From an uncultured Clostridia bacterium (lineage in GTDB: Bacteria; Bacillota; Clostridia; Oscillospirales; Ruminococcaceae): DNA of 64,000 bases. The stretch's first letter is position 1. The number at the start of each line of letters is the position of its first letter. Below, in pieces: positions 24,394 through 34,731 of the stretch. A program made the position numbers and the translations under genes. The notes under the pieces were generated by a model. That model made no database searches. It was not told the DNA's origin and was given only the letters and a program-made list of their open reading frames with translations. Location: the NCBI GenBank assembly GCA_947625155.1, contig CANQNG010000007.1:39228-103227 (forward strand), read 5' to 3'.

Positions 24394-24422
24394 ATTATAC
24401 TACCATCGACAAAAAAAGTCAA
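24394..24422 (-). promoter_or_regulatory. Sigma-A promoter of the tRNA-like leader and SPFH gene
   Basis: Minus strand TTGACT (24417-24422), 17-base spacer, TATAAT (24394-24399). Transcription would start near 24387, about 14 bases before the first acceptor-like strand. No terminator was seen between here and the SPFH start at 23888. Confidence 0.85.
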
Positions 24423-24457
24423 GCAACAGACCGGAAAAGAATGGAAACAATACAGTT

Positions 24458-24491
24458 ACAAAAAACAGGGAGCAGATCCATGCTCCCTGTT
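24458..24491 (-). terminator. Intrinsic terminator of the ABC exporter operon
   Basis: On the minus strand AACAGGGAGCA pairs with TGCTCCCTGTT around a 6-base loop, followed by TTTT. Confidence 0.9.
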
Positions 24492-24495
24492 TGCT

Positions 24496-26412
24496 TTAAT
24501 CCAGTTCAAATGCGCCTGTGTACAGCTGATAGTAGTGTCCCTTCTGGGCGATGAGCTGGTCGTGGCTGCCCCGTTCAATGATGCGCCCGTGGTCAAGTAC
24601 CATGATGACATCCGAATTGCGAACGGTCGAAAGCCTGTGGGCAATGACGAACACCGTTCTGCCCTCCATGAGCTTATCCATGCCCCGCTGCACGATGGCT
24701 TCGGTACGGGTATCGATAGAGGAAGTCGCCTCGTCCAGTATCATGACAGGCGGGTCTGCGACTGCCGCCCTTGCAATGGCGATCAGCTGCCGCTGCCCCT
24801 GTGAGAGATTCGCACCGTTGCCGGTCAGTTCCGTGTTGTAGCCCTGCGGCAGACGGGTAATGAAGTCATCTGCACCTGCCAGCTTTGCGGCGGCAATGCA
24901 TTCTTCATCGGTCGCATCGAGCTTACCGTAGCGGATATTCTCCATGACCGTCCCCGTGAACAGGTTCGTCTCCTGCAAAACGATACCGAGCGAACGGCGC
25001 AGGTCGGACTTGACGATCTTGTTGATGTTGATGTTGTCATAGCGTATCTTGCCGTCTGCAATGTCATAGAACCGGTTGATGAGGTTGGTGATGGTCGTCT
25101 TGCCCGCACCGGTCGAACCAACAAAGGCGACTTTCTGTCCGGGTTTGGCGTAGACCGTTACGTCATGCAGAACAGGCTTGCCCGGTTCATACTCGAAGTC
25201 TACGCTGTTCAGCGTCACATCGCCTTCCAGTTTCTGGTAGGTGACTGTACCGTCCGCCTGATGCGGGTGCTTCCACGCCCATTGTCCCGTGTGTTTGTCG
25301 GTCTCCGTGATCGTTCCGTCAGGGGCGATCTCAGCATTGACCAGCTTCACATAGCCGTCATCGGCTTCGGGCTTTTCGTCCATAAGGTCAAAGATCCGCT
25401 CCGCCCCGGCAAGTGCCATGACAACGGCATTGATCTGCTGTGCGACCTGATTGACATTGCCCGTGAACTGCTTTGTCATGTTCAGGAAAGCGACCACGAT
25501 GGAAATATCCAGTGCCATGCCCGAAAGCGAAAAATTCTGCACACCGGAAAGCACCATCAGTCCGCCTGCCACGGCAATGATCACATAGAGGATATTGCCG
25601 ATGTTCATGACGATCGGTCCGAGCGTATTCGCATAGGCATTCGCCCGGTAGCTGTCGGAACAGAGGGCATCGTTGATCTCGTTGAACTGCTCCTCACTGC
25701 GCTTTTCATGGTTAAAGACCTTGACGACTTTCTGACCGTTCATGGTCTCCTGAATGAAGCCTTCGGCTTTACCGAGGGACTGCTGCTGCCGGAGGAAGTA
25801 TTTCGCCGAACCGCCGCCCATTTTCCCCGATACCAGAAACATCAGGATAACGCCCAGCACCGTGAACAGCGTCATCCAGAAGCTGTAGTACAGCATGATG
25901 AAGAACACAGCGACTACGACCGTTCCTGCACGCAGCAGTGTCGGCAAGCCCTGCGAAATGAGCTGCCGGAGCGTGTCGATATCGTTCGTGTAGTAGCTCA
26001 TGATGTCGCCGTGTCTCGTGGTGTCAAAGAAGCGGATCGGCAGATCCTGCATCCCCTTGAACATTGCCTGCCGCATCTTGTTGAGAAAGCCCTGCGTGAT
26101 AAATGCCATGAGCTGTGTGAATACGGTCACGGCAGCAATGGCGATGAGATAGAGGACGATGAGGAAGAAGATCATCTTCCAGATCTGCGGCTGGACTTCC
26201 GCCCACGGGGTCTTGCTGTCCACTGCCTGTGTGATCAGCTGGATGACTTTCTGGATATACATATCCGGAATGGAAGCGGCAATGGAGGAGAAGATGATGC
26301 AGACGATCGTCACCGGCACCATGACCGGATAGAACCGGAACAGCATTTTCAGCAGACGGGGCAGTACGTCCTTGCTGACGGGCTTGCCGCCTCTTGGCAT
26401 AGGTCTTGGCAT
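24496..26412 (-). CDS. Heterodimeric ABC exporter subunit, consensus ATPase site
   Basis: A 638-aa half-transporter with an N-terminal six-helix membrane domain (about 30-340) and a C-terminal ATPase: Walker A GSTGAGKTTI, signature LSQGQRQLIAIARA, and Walker B with the catalytic Glu in MILDEATSSID. An insertion of about 40 residues before the ATPase domain is typical of LmrD/TM288-like subunits. The start shares its A with the partner's stop (TGATG). With the partner and the MarR gene it forms a likely drug or peptide efflux operon; the substrate cannot be read from sequence. Confidence 0.9.
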   Translation of the reverse strand: MPRPMPRGGKPVSKDVLPRLLKMLFRFYPVMVPVTIVCIIFSSIAASIPDMYIQKVIQLITQAVDSKTPWAEVQPQIWKMIFFLIVLYLIAIAAVTVFTQLMAFITQGFLNKMRQAMFKGMQDLPIRFFDTTRHGDIMSYYTNDIDTLRQLISQGLPTLLRAGTVVVAVFFIMLYYSFWMTLFTVLGVILMFLVSGKMGGGSAKYFLRQQQSLGKAEGFIQETMNGQKVVKVFNHEKRSEEQFNEINDALCSDSYRANAYANTLGPIVMNIGNILYVIIAVAGGLMVLSGVQNFSLSGMALDISIVVAFLNMTKQFTGNVNQVAQQINAVVMALAGAERIFDLMDEKPEADDGYVKLVNAEIAPDGTITETDKHTGQWAWKHPHQADGTVTYQKLEGDVTLNSVDFEYEPGKPVLHDVTVYAKPGQKVAFVGSTGAGKTTITNLINRFYDIADGKIRYDNININKIVKSDLRRSLGIVLQETNLFTGTVMENIRYGKLDATDEECIAAAKLAGADDFITRLPQGYNTELTGNGANLSQGQRQLIAIARAAVADPPVMILDEATSSIDTRTEAIVQRGMDKLMEGRTVFVIAHRLSTVRNSDVIMVLDHGRIIERGSHDQLIAQKGHYYQLYTGAFELD

Positions 26413-28148
26413 CAGTCCTCACCTCCGTTCCCGTTGGTCTGCTGTTCGTAGACCTCACGGTAAATATCCGAATGCGCCAGCAGTTCCTCGTGTGTCCCGA
26501 CATCCGTGATCGTGCCGTTGTCCATGACAAGGATCATATCCGCATCCTGTACAGAGGCGATACGCTGGGCAATGATGATCTTGGTCGTTTCCGGGATGAA
26601 TTCCTTGAAGCCCTGCCGGATGAGGGCATCCGTCTTGGTATCGACCGCACTGGTGGAATCATCCAGAATGAGGATATTCGGGCGTTTCAGCAAAGCCCTT
26701 GCAATGCAGAGCCGCTGCTTCTGACCGCCGGAAACATTGGTACCGCCCTGTTCGATGTAGGTATCATATTTGTCCGGGAAGCTCTCCACGAATTCTGCCG
26801 CCTGTGCCAGCTTGCAGGCTTCCTCGATCTCCGCATCGGTCGCATGGGGGTTGCCCCAGCGGAGATTCTCCTTGATCGTGCCGGAGAACAGGACATTCTT
26901 TTGCAGTACCATGGCAACGGCATCCCGCAGGGAGTTCAGTTCGTACTCCCGCACGTCCCTGCCGCCGACCCGGACAACGCCCTCCGTCACGTCATACAGC
27001 CGGGGAATGAGCTGCACCAGTGTGGATTTGCTCGAACCCGTGCCGCCGATGATACCGACGGTCGCCCCTGCCGGGATATGTAAATTGATGTTGGAAAGGG
27101 CGAATTTTTCGGCATTTTCGTTATACTTGAAGCTGACATCCTCAAAATCGATGCTGCCGAACGAAACATTGTGAGCAGGGTAGGCGATATCCTGAATGGA
27201 CGGTTCTTCTTCCAGCACCTCAACGATACGCTTCATGGATTCAATGGACATGGTCACCATGACATAGATCATGGAGAGCATCATCAGGCTCATGAGGATC
27301 TGCACGCCGTAGGTGATCATGGCAGAGATCTGCCCGATGTCAAGCGTTTTGTCGGCAAGTACCATTTTAGAACCGACAAACAGGATGAACACCATATCAA
27401 AGTCCACGCACAGCGTCATCAGCGGCTGGTTGAGGGCAACGATGCGCTCCGCACGGGTGAAATCGCCGCAAATATCATCTGCCGCAGCCCCGAACTTCTG
27501 CTTCTCGTACTCCTCACGGGAAAAGCCCTTGACAACACGCATAGCACGGACATTTTCCTCGATGGACTCATTCAGGCGGTCATACTTCTTGAACACCCGC
27601 CGGAATGCCGGGAGCGCTGTTTTACCCACAAGGAACAGCCCGATACTCAGCACCGGGATCACGACCACAAATGCCATTGCCAGCTTTCCGCCCATTTTCC
27701 ATGCCATGAAGGCGGAAAAGATCAGCATCAGCGGCGAGCGCACTGCCATGCGGATGATCATCATGAATGCCATCTGCACATTCGTCACGTCTGTTGTCAT
27801 ACGGGTGACGAGCGAGGACGAGGAGAAGCGGTCGATATTCTTGAACGAATAGGACTGCACCTTGGCAAACATATCCTTGCGGATGTTCTTCGCAAAGCCG
27901 GTCGATGCCTTGGAACAGGTAAAGCCTGCCGCACCGCCGCAGCACAGCGAAATGACTGCCATCAGCACCAAAATACCGCCGATGCGCAGCACGTCTGCCA
28001 TGGGCGCACTGTCTTTGATATCGTTTACGAGATCAGCGGTAATGTAGGGGATCGCTGTCTCAATGACCGCTTCGCCGAGGATAAAAAACAATGTCCACAG
28101 CGTAGCCGCCTTGTATTCCCGCACGCAGGATAGCAATTTTTTGAGCAT
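26412..28148 (-). CDS. Heterodimeric ABC exporter subunit, degenerate ATPase site
   Basis: A 578-aa half-transporter. Six membrane helices precede an ATPase domain with Walker A GGTGSSKSTLV, signature VSGGQKQRLCIARA, and Walker B ILILDDSTSAVD, where Asp replaces the catalytic Glu. This is the known asymmetry of LmrCD/TM287-288 exporters: one of the two ATP sites is weak. AAAGGATG precedes the ATG. It lies 28 bases after the marR stop. Confidence 0.9.
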   Translation of the reverse strand: MLKKLLSCVREYKAATLWTLFFILGEAVIETAIPYITADLVNDIKDSAPMADVLRIGGILVLMAVISLCCGGAAGFTCSKASTGFAKNIRKDMFAKVQSYSFKNIDRFSSSSLVTRMTTDVTNVQMAFMMIIRMAVRSPLMLIFSAFMAWKMGGKLAMAFVVVIPVLSIGLFLVGKTALPAFRRVFKKYDRLNESIEENVRAMRVVKGFSREEYEKQKFGAAADDICGDFTRAERIVALNQPLMTLCVDFDMVFILFVGSKMVLADKTLDIGQISAMITYGVQILMSLMMLSMIYVMVTMSIESMKRIVEVLEEEPSIQDIAYPAHNVSFGSIDFEDVSFKYNENAEKFALSNINLHIPAGATVGIIGGTGSSKSTLVQLIPRLYDVTEGVVRVGGRDVREYELNSLRDAVAMVLQKNVLFSGTIKENLRWGNPHATDAEIEEACKLAQAAEFVESFPDKYDTYIEQGGTNVSGGQKQRLCIARALLKRPNILILDDSTSAVDTKTDALIRQGFKEFIPETTKIIIAQRIASVQDADMILVMDNGTITDVGTHEELLAHSDIYREVYEQQTNGNGGED

Positions 28149-28176
28149 AGATTACATCCTTTCTTGAAAGTTTCTG

Positions 28177-28650
28177 TCATTCCTCATCCGGTCTTGGCGC
28201 AGCACCTTTCTCCGCATACAGCCGCAGAAAGATCCGGTATAGGGTGCGGAGCGCCTGCAAGAGCGCCTCTTTTTCTTCCGGTGTCACGCTGTCAAGTATG
28301 GGTCTGTAGTAGGCTTCGGCATTCGCTAAAAAGCGCTCCGTGTAGGCAATGCCCTCTTCCGTGAGCCGCAGGCGGATGATGCGCCGGTCAGCAGGATCGG
28401 AAATACGCTCCGCCAAGCGGCAGTCGATCAGACGGCTGACTGTCCTCGTCATCTGCTGCTTGGAGCAGTGTACCGAACGGGCAAGCTCCGTCATCGTCAT
28501 CGAGTCGCCGTGCTGCCGCAGCATCTGGATGCAGTAATACATCCCGACACTCACGCCTTCATCAAACATCTGCTTGAATGGCTTGGCGATCCAGTAGTGC
28601 CACTGCGGCTGAATATCCAGCAGCAGTTTTTGCAGCTCCCTGTCCTCCAT
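28177..28650 (-). CDS. MarR-family transcriptional regulator
   Basis: A winged-helix regulator of about 157 aa, with the recognition region MTELARSVHCSKQQMTRTVSRLIDCRLAERI and the wing DPADRRIIRLRLTEEG. I chose the second ATG (28650) because AGAGGGGG lies 7 bases before it. It is the first gene of the exporter operon, so it probably represses itself and the exporter through the inverted repeat at 28730-28758. The inducer is unknown. Confidence 0.9.
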   Translation of the reverse strand: MEDRELQKLLLDIQPQWHYWIAKPFKQMFDEGVSVGMYYCIQMLRQHGDSMTMTELARSVHCSKQQMTRTVSRLIDCRLAERISDPADRRIIRLRLTEEGIAYTERFLANAEAYYRPILDSVTPEEKEALLQALRTLYRIFLRLYAEKGAAPRPDEE

Positions 28651-28710
28651 ATCCATGCCCCCTCTTTGTTCCCCCGGAGCGACAGTTCACCCCGTAGGAC
28701 TGTACTAATA

Positions 28711-28758
28711 AGTTTACTATCTATTTGTGAATTTTTCAAGTAGCAATTATGAAAATTT
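28711..28758 (-). promoter_or_regulatory. Promoter and probable MarR operator
   Basis: Minus strand TTGAAA (28734-28739), 17-base spacer, TAAACT (28711-28716). An inverted repeat, AATTTTTCA (28730-28738) and TGAAAATTT (28750-28758), overlaps the -35 box, the usual placement for an autorepressor. Confidence 0.65.
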
Positions 28759-28787
28759 TTACATATTTGGTGTTTGCAAGGCGCAAA

Positions 28788-28818
28788 GAAGCAAGTGCCG
28801 CTGCAACACGGCACTTGC
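28788..28818 (-). terminator. Terminator after groEL
   Basis: GCAAGTGCCG pairs with CGGCACTTGC around an 8-base loop, followed on the minus strand by TTCTTT. Confidence 0.75.
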
Positions 28819-28844
28819 CTGTTTTCTAAGACTAGCTCTGCTGC

Positions 28845-30482
<1,638 letters not shown>

Positions 30483-30487
30483 TCAGA

Positions 30488-30805
<318 letters not shown>

Positions 30806-30832
30806 TTAGCACTCGTTCTCTTTGAGTGCTAA
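30806..30832 (-). promoter_or_regulatory. CIRCE element (HrcA operator)
   Basis: TTAGCACTC, 9 bases, GAGTGCTAA: an exact match to the CIRCE consensus, between promoter and groES. Heat-shock control by HrcA follows from established knowledge of this site. Confidence 0.97.
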
Positions 30833-30836
30833 TACT

Positions 30837-30864
30837 ATTTTACCATGTTTGCAGGAAAAATCAA
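30837..30864 (-). promoter_or_regulatory. Sigma-A promoter of groESL
   Basis: Minus strand TTGATT (30859-30864), 16-base spacer, TAAAAT (30837-30842), immediately upstream of CIRCE. Confidence 0.7.
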
Positions 30865-30949
30865 GTCTATTTTGCAAATTTCGTTAAACTTTGTAGATTT
30901 GCACAATTTTCTTCCAAAAACAAAAAAATTATAGAACAGTTTTAACGAT

Positions 30950-31726
30950 TTATTCCGTTTGTTTTTTATTTTTTTGATAGATCAGGTACAGCCCTTTCAG
31001 CAGCAGATCATCATCGAGGATGATCTGCCGTCTGCACAGAGGTGTGATCACCCCCGCAAGTCCGCCTGTCGCCACAACGGTACACGGTTCGCCAAGTTCC
31101 TCCTCGATGCGGGTGATCATGCCGTCCAGCGCACTTGCACCGGCATACATCACGCCGCTTTTCATGCAGTCGATCGTATTCGTGCCGATGACGTGCTTCG
31201 GGGCTTCAAAGGCGATCTTCGGGAGCTGTGCCGTGCGCCGCACCAGTGCTTCCATGGAAACGGCTGCCCCGGTCATGATAATGCCCCCGATGTAGCGCTT
31301 TTTGCTGTCCACAACGGAAAGCGTCGTTGCCGTCCCCATATCGATGATGATCAGCGGCAGCGGATATTCCTGAATACCTGCCACGGCATCCACCACAAGA
31401 TCGCTGCCAAGCTGTGCGGGATCATCGATGACGATACTCAGCCCGGTCTTGATGCCCGGTCCCACGACCATCGTCTCGCAGCCGAGATATTTCCTGATCG
31501 CCTGCCGGAGCGTTGCCGTGACCGAGGGGACGACCGAGGAAATGACCGCTTCGGTGATGTCCTCCGGGTGCAGGTGATAGATGTCCAGTGCCATGCGGAT
31601 ACGGGTAGCATATTCCAGATCGGTCGCCTGCTGGTTCGTGGAAACACGCTCCCGGAACAGGATCTTCCCTTCGTCAAAGCAGCCGAGGACGATGTTGGTA
31701 TTGCCGATGTCGATCGCTAACAGCAT
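30950..31726 (-). CDS. coaX: Type III pantothenate kinase
   Basis: First step of coenzyme A synthesis. The 258-aa ASKHA-fold enzyme starts LLAIDIGNTNIVLG (phosphate loop) and has DLVVDAV, IDMGTATTLSVVD and GGIIMTGAAVSMEAL. AAGGAGG precedes the ATG. It is the last gene of a run that begins with the amidohydrolase at 33968. Confidence 0.95.
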   Translation of the reverse strand: MLLAIDIGNTNIVLGCFDEGKILFRERVSTNQQATDLEYATRIRMALDIYHLHPEDITEAVISSVVPSVTATLRQAIRKYLGCETMVVGPGIKTGLSIVIDDPAQLGSDLVVDAVAGIQEYPLPLIIIDMGTATTLSVVDSKKRYIGGIIMTGAAVSMEALVRRTAQLPKIAFEAPKHVIGTNTIDCMKSGVMYAGASALDGMITRIEEELGEPCTVVATGGLAGVITPLCRRQIILDDDLLLKGLYLIYQKNKKQTE

Positions 31727-31757
31727 ATGCGCTCCTCCTTATCTCAGAAGAAGCGGC

Positions 31758-31952
31758 TTATTCAGCCGCTTCCTCCGGAGTATCCTCCTCGTCCTCATCG
31801 ATCAGGTGCATGACACCTGCTGTCACGCCCAGCACGCCGGCTGTCAGCCACAATGCCCCCAGCACGAGATTGAATTTATCCTTTTTGCTCAGTGCGAAGT
31901 AGCACACGCTGTTCACCAGCATCAGAGCGCCCTCCAGAATGGTCGTTTTCAT
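31758..31952 (-). CDS. Small two-helix membrane protein, unknown function
   Basis: A 64-aa protein with two probable membrane segments (about 5-20 and 28-48) and an acidic C-terminal tail (DEDEEDTPEEAAE). GGAGGG stands 8 bases before the ATG, so it is probably translated. It lies between the fumarase subunit and coaX on the same strand. I recognise no family. Confidence 0.7.
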   Translation of the reverse strand: MKTTILEGALMLVNSVCYFALSKKDKFNLVLGALWLTAGVLGVTAGVMHLIDEDEEDTPEEAAE

Positions 31953-31965
31953 ACCTGTTCCCTCC

Positions 31966-32808
31966 TTAAAGAATGATCTCTGCGTGGCGGGTCACATGGC
32001 AGCCGACATTCACGGCGACCGGCAGACCCGCAATATGTGTTGCGCCAGCTTCGATATTGACGCACAGCGCCGTACAAGTACCCCCGAATCCCTGCGGACC
32101 GATGCCGAGCGCATTGACCGCATCCAGCATTTCCTGCTCCATTTCCGCATACAGGGGCTTAGGGTTGCGGACGGACACGTCCCGGCAAAGCGCTTTCTTC
32201 GCCAGCAAAGCGCACCCCTCAAAATTGCTGCCGATCCCCACGCCGACCACGACCGGCGGACAGGGATCGCTCCCTGCCTGTGACAGCACATCTGCCACAT
32301 ACTGCACGATATCCTGACGGGCAGCTGCGGGGGTGAACATTTTCAGCTGTGACATATTCTCGCTCCCGAACCCCTTCGGGCAGACGGCGATCTTCACCCG
32401 GTCGCCCTCTGTCAGTTCCAGATGCAGCACAGCGGGGGTATTGTCGCCCGTGTTGACACGCTCCAGCGGATCGCCGACAATGGAACAGCGCAAAAAGCCC
32501 TCTGTGTAGCCCTTTGCCACGCCCCTGTCCACAGCTTCCCGGAGCGTGCCGCCCGTGATGTGTACCTCCTGCCCCAGCTCCACGAACACGACAGCCATGC
32601 CCGTGTCCTGACAGATGGGCAGGTCTTCCTCCCGTGCCGCCTGCAAATTGGCTTTCATGTCGTCAAAGACAGCACGCCCGACCGGAGACTGTTCACAGGC
32701 AGCACATGCCTGTATCCGGTCCTCTAAGCTTTCCGGTAATAATTTGTTGGCACGGATACAAAGTGATGCCACCGCATCCGTGATCTCCTGTGCAGTCAAT
32801 TCTCTCAT
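31966..32808 (-). CDS. Class I (Fe-S) fumarate hydratase, alpha subunit
   Basis: An iron-sulfur hydro-lyase subunit. Visible are ICQDTGMAVVF with its cluster Cys, CPKGFGSENMSQ, and GVGIGSNFEGCALLAKKAL. In two-subunit class I enzymes (fumarate or L-tartrate type) a separate beta subunit completes the active site. No beta gene follows; the next gene is a small membrane protein. I prefer the ATG at 32808 after GGGGTG; a GTG at 32817 overlapping the upstream stop is possible. The substrate could be fumarate or a related dicarboxylate. Confidence 0.88.
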   Translation of the reverse strand: MRELTAQEITDAVASLCIRANKLLPESLEDRIQACAACEQSPVGRAVFDDMKANLQAAREEDLPICQDTGMAVVFVELGQEVHITGGTLREAVDRGVAKGYTEGFLRCSIVGDPLERVNTGDNTPAVLHLELTEGDRVKIAVCPKGFGSENMSQLKMFTPAAARQDIVQYVADVLSQAGSDPCPPVVVGVGIGSNFEGCALLAKKALCRDVSVRNPKPLYAEMEQEMLDAVNALGIGPQGFGGTCTALCVNIEAGATHIAGLPVAVNVGCHVTRHAEIIL

Positions 32809-32813
32809 AGGCT

Positions 32814-33968
32814 TCACCCCGTTACGATCTTTCCGCCGATCATCACCCAGACCGGACTTTGCATCACGTCCAGCGGATCGCCGTCAAACAGTACCATGTC
32901 CGCATCCAGTCCGACCGCAATGCGGCCGATCCTGTCGGACACGCCTAAAATATCCGCCGCATCCGCCGTGATCGCCCGGAGCGCTGTCTCCTCCGGCAGT
33001 CCGCCCTTGACGGCAAGCGCTGCCGAAAGGGGGAGATACTGGATCGGCACTTCCGGATGGTCGGTGCAGATGGCGATCTTCACGCCGTGTTCATGGAGGA
33101 TGGCAGCATTTTGCAGCTCCATTTCCCGCAGTTCCGGCTTGCTCCGGCTGCCGATCACCGGACCGACGATGACCGAAAGCCCCCACTCCCCGAACAGTTC
33201 TGCCGCCATATGCGCTCCCGTTCCGTGTACGATCACGCACTCCAGCCCGAATTCTTTTGCGATGCGCACTGCCGTGCAGATGTCATCCGCCCTGTGGCAG
33301 TGGAAATGCGCCTTCTGATCACCCTCCAGCAAGGGCAGCAGTGCTTCGCACTTGGCATCGAATTCCGGTGTTTCCTCCTCGTCCGGGTGTTCCTCGAACC
33401 GCTGCAGGCGCTCGGAATAGAGCTTTGCCTTCTGCAAGCCCTCCCGGATGAGCGCCGCTATCGCCATGCGTGTCACGGGGGCTTCATCACGGCTGTTGTA
33501 AGTCGCTTTCGGGTTCTCACCGAGGGCGAATTTCATCCCGCAGGCGGCGATCGCCATTTCATCCACGCACCTGCCGCTCGTTTTCATGAGCAGCATTTCG
33601 CCGCCGCAGGCATTGGCGCTCCCCGGCGAGACCATCACGGACGTTACGCCCTGTGCCCTTGCCTCCGCAAAACAGCGGTCGTAGGGATCGATACCGTCCA
33701 GCGCCCGGAGCTGCGGGGTGAAAGGGTCGGAGACCTCATTACAGTCGTCCCCCTCAAAGTCCATGCCGTCCTCGATGATCCCCAAATGCGTATGCGCATC
33801 GATGAATCCCGGCAGCAGCCTGCCGCCCTTGGCATCGATGTCACCCTCGGAGACCGTTTTGGGTTTTCCCTGCTCTACGGCAGTGATCTTGCCGTCCTGC
33901 ACCTCCACATAGCCGTAGAAGTGCATATCCTCTGTCATGGAATAAATTTCCGCATTGTAAACGATCAT
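32814..33968 (-). CDS. Amidohydrolase (imidazolonepropionase-like)
   Basis: A 384-aa TIM-barrel metal hydrolase: DAHTHLG near residue 58 for the first metal, HFHCHRADD, VHGTGAH, and CTDHPEVPIQY with the catalytic Asp, plus the C-terminal beta-sandwich strand VGLDADMVLFDGDPLD. This subgroup includes imidazolonepropionases and prolidase-like enzymes; the true substrate is unknown. It is the first gene of a run with the fumarase subunit and coaX. Its ribosome binding site (AGAGG, 12 bases away) is weak. Confidence 0.85.
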   Translation of the reverse strand: MIVYNAEIYSMTEDMHFYGYVEVQDGKITAVEQGKPKTVSEGDIDAKGGRLLPGFIDAHTHLGIIEDGMDFEGDDCNEVSDPFTPQLRALDGIDPYDRCFAEARAQGVTSVMVSPGSANACGGEMLLMKTSGRCVDEMAIAACGMKFALGENPKATYNSRDEAPVTRMAIAALIREGLQKAKLYSERLQRFEEHPDEEETPEFDAKCEALLPLLEGDQKAHFHCHRADDICTAVRIAKEFGLECVIVHGTGAHMAAELFGEWGLSVIVGPVIGSRSKPELREMELQNAAILHEHGVKIAICTDHPEVPIQYLPLSAALAVKGGLPEETALRAITADAADILGVSDRIGRIAVGLDADMVLFDGDPLDVMQSPVWVMIGGKIVTG

Positions 33969-34023
33969 GATCTTATATTACCTCTGATCACAGCATTCTA
34001 AATACGCAACGATCCTGTACAAT

Positions 34024-34731
34024 TTAAACAGCCTTCTCTCTATTTATATCACCATAATTTATTTCTCTTTGATTATAAACGTTCACTACGATATCTTGTT
34101 TCTTAACATTCACTGCGATATCTTGTCTCTTTTTGATACAAAATAAAAATTCCATAAGGAACTTATGACACCTTATCACCTCATATAAGGAATCATTTTT
34201 TATCCCATACTTATTCTTTTCAAGAATGGTGTTTCCACTCTGCAGCTGAAGCTTTTTTATGATCTCCTGCACCGTCTGTGCCGGTTTGTGAATTGCCTCG
34301 ATCCGGTAATTGCTGTGCCGACAGTAGATGCCCTGTCGTTTCTGGTAAAGTGTCTGTAACTCCTGCCGTGTGCTGCACTGCACGATCGGTCTGTCGGTCT
34401 TGGAAATGCGTTGGTAGCATATCTTGAACGGAACATCTAAAAACACAACTGTTCCATTTTCTCGTGCGATCTTGGCATTTTCATCCCGGAGCATAGCACC
34501 GCCGCCGCAGGCAATGACACCCGGCTGCCCCGCAAGATCACGGATCGCTTCCGTTTCCAGATCCCGAAAATACGGTTCCCCATGCTTCTCGAAAATTTCC
34601 GGGATGCGCATGCCCGTCTGCTCCTCAATATAGCTGTCCATATCCGTGAACGGGCAGTTCAGCTTCTTTGCCAGCCTCTGACCGATGGTGCTCTTGCCGC
34701 ATCCCATGAAGCCGCACAAAAAAATAGTCAT
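34024..34731 (-). CDS. aroK: Shikimate kinase with an unusual repeated C-terminal tail
   Basis: Phosphorylates shikimate in aromatic amino acid synthesis. The first 170 residues are a normal shikimate kinase: P-loop GFMGCGKSTIG, DMDSYIEE, FRDLE, and CGGGAMLR. About 65 further residues follow, Lys/Asn/Ile-rich and encoded by AT-rich DNA unlike the flanking genes, containing a duplicated nine-residue unit (KKQDIVVNV-like). The tail probably arose by stop loss or insertion of intergenic DNA. The start overlaps the aroE stop by 4 bases. Confidence 0.9.
   Translation of the reverse strand: MTIFLCGFMGCGKSTIGQRLAKKLNCPFTDMDSYIEEQTGMRIPEIFEKHGEPYFRDLETEAIRDLAGQPGVIACGGGAMLRDENAKIARENGTVVFLDVPFKICYQRISKTDRPIVQCSTRQELQTLYQKRQGIYCRHSNYRIEAIHKPAQTVQEIIKKLQLQSGNTILEKNKYGIKNDSLYEVIRCHKFLMEFLFCIKKRQDIAVNVKKQDIVVNVYNQREINYGDINREKAV
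34078..34131 (-). repeat. 27-bp tandem duplication inside the aroK tail
   Basis: Two adjacent 27-base units starting at 34078 and 34105, sharing TTCACT and CGATATCTTGT with only a few differences, stay in frame and repeat nine residues. Confidence 0.8.

Noticed and set aside
24140..24400. Normal tRNA or tmRNA genes
   Set aside because: T-arms are perfect, but D-arms, proper spacing and encoded CCA are missing, and no tag reading frame is present, so I kept only a tRNA-like ncRNA call.
28790..28822. Possible attachment site near the groEL end
   Set aside because: The symmetric sequence is explained as the groEL terminator; no integrase or repeated core is nearby.
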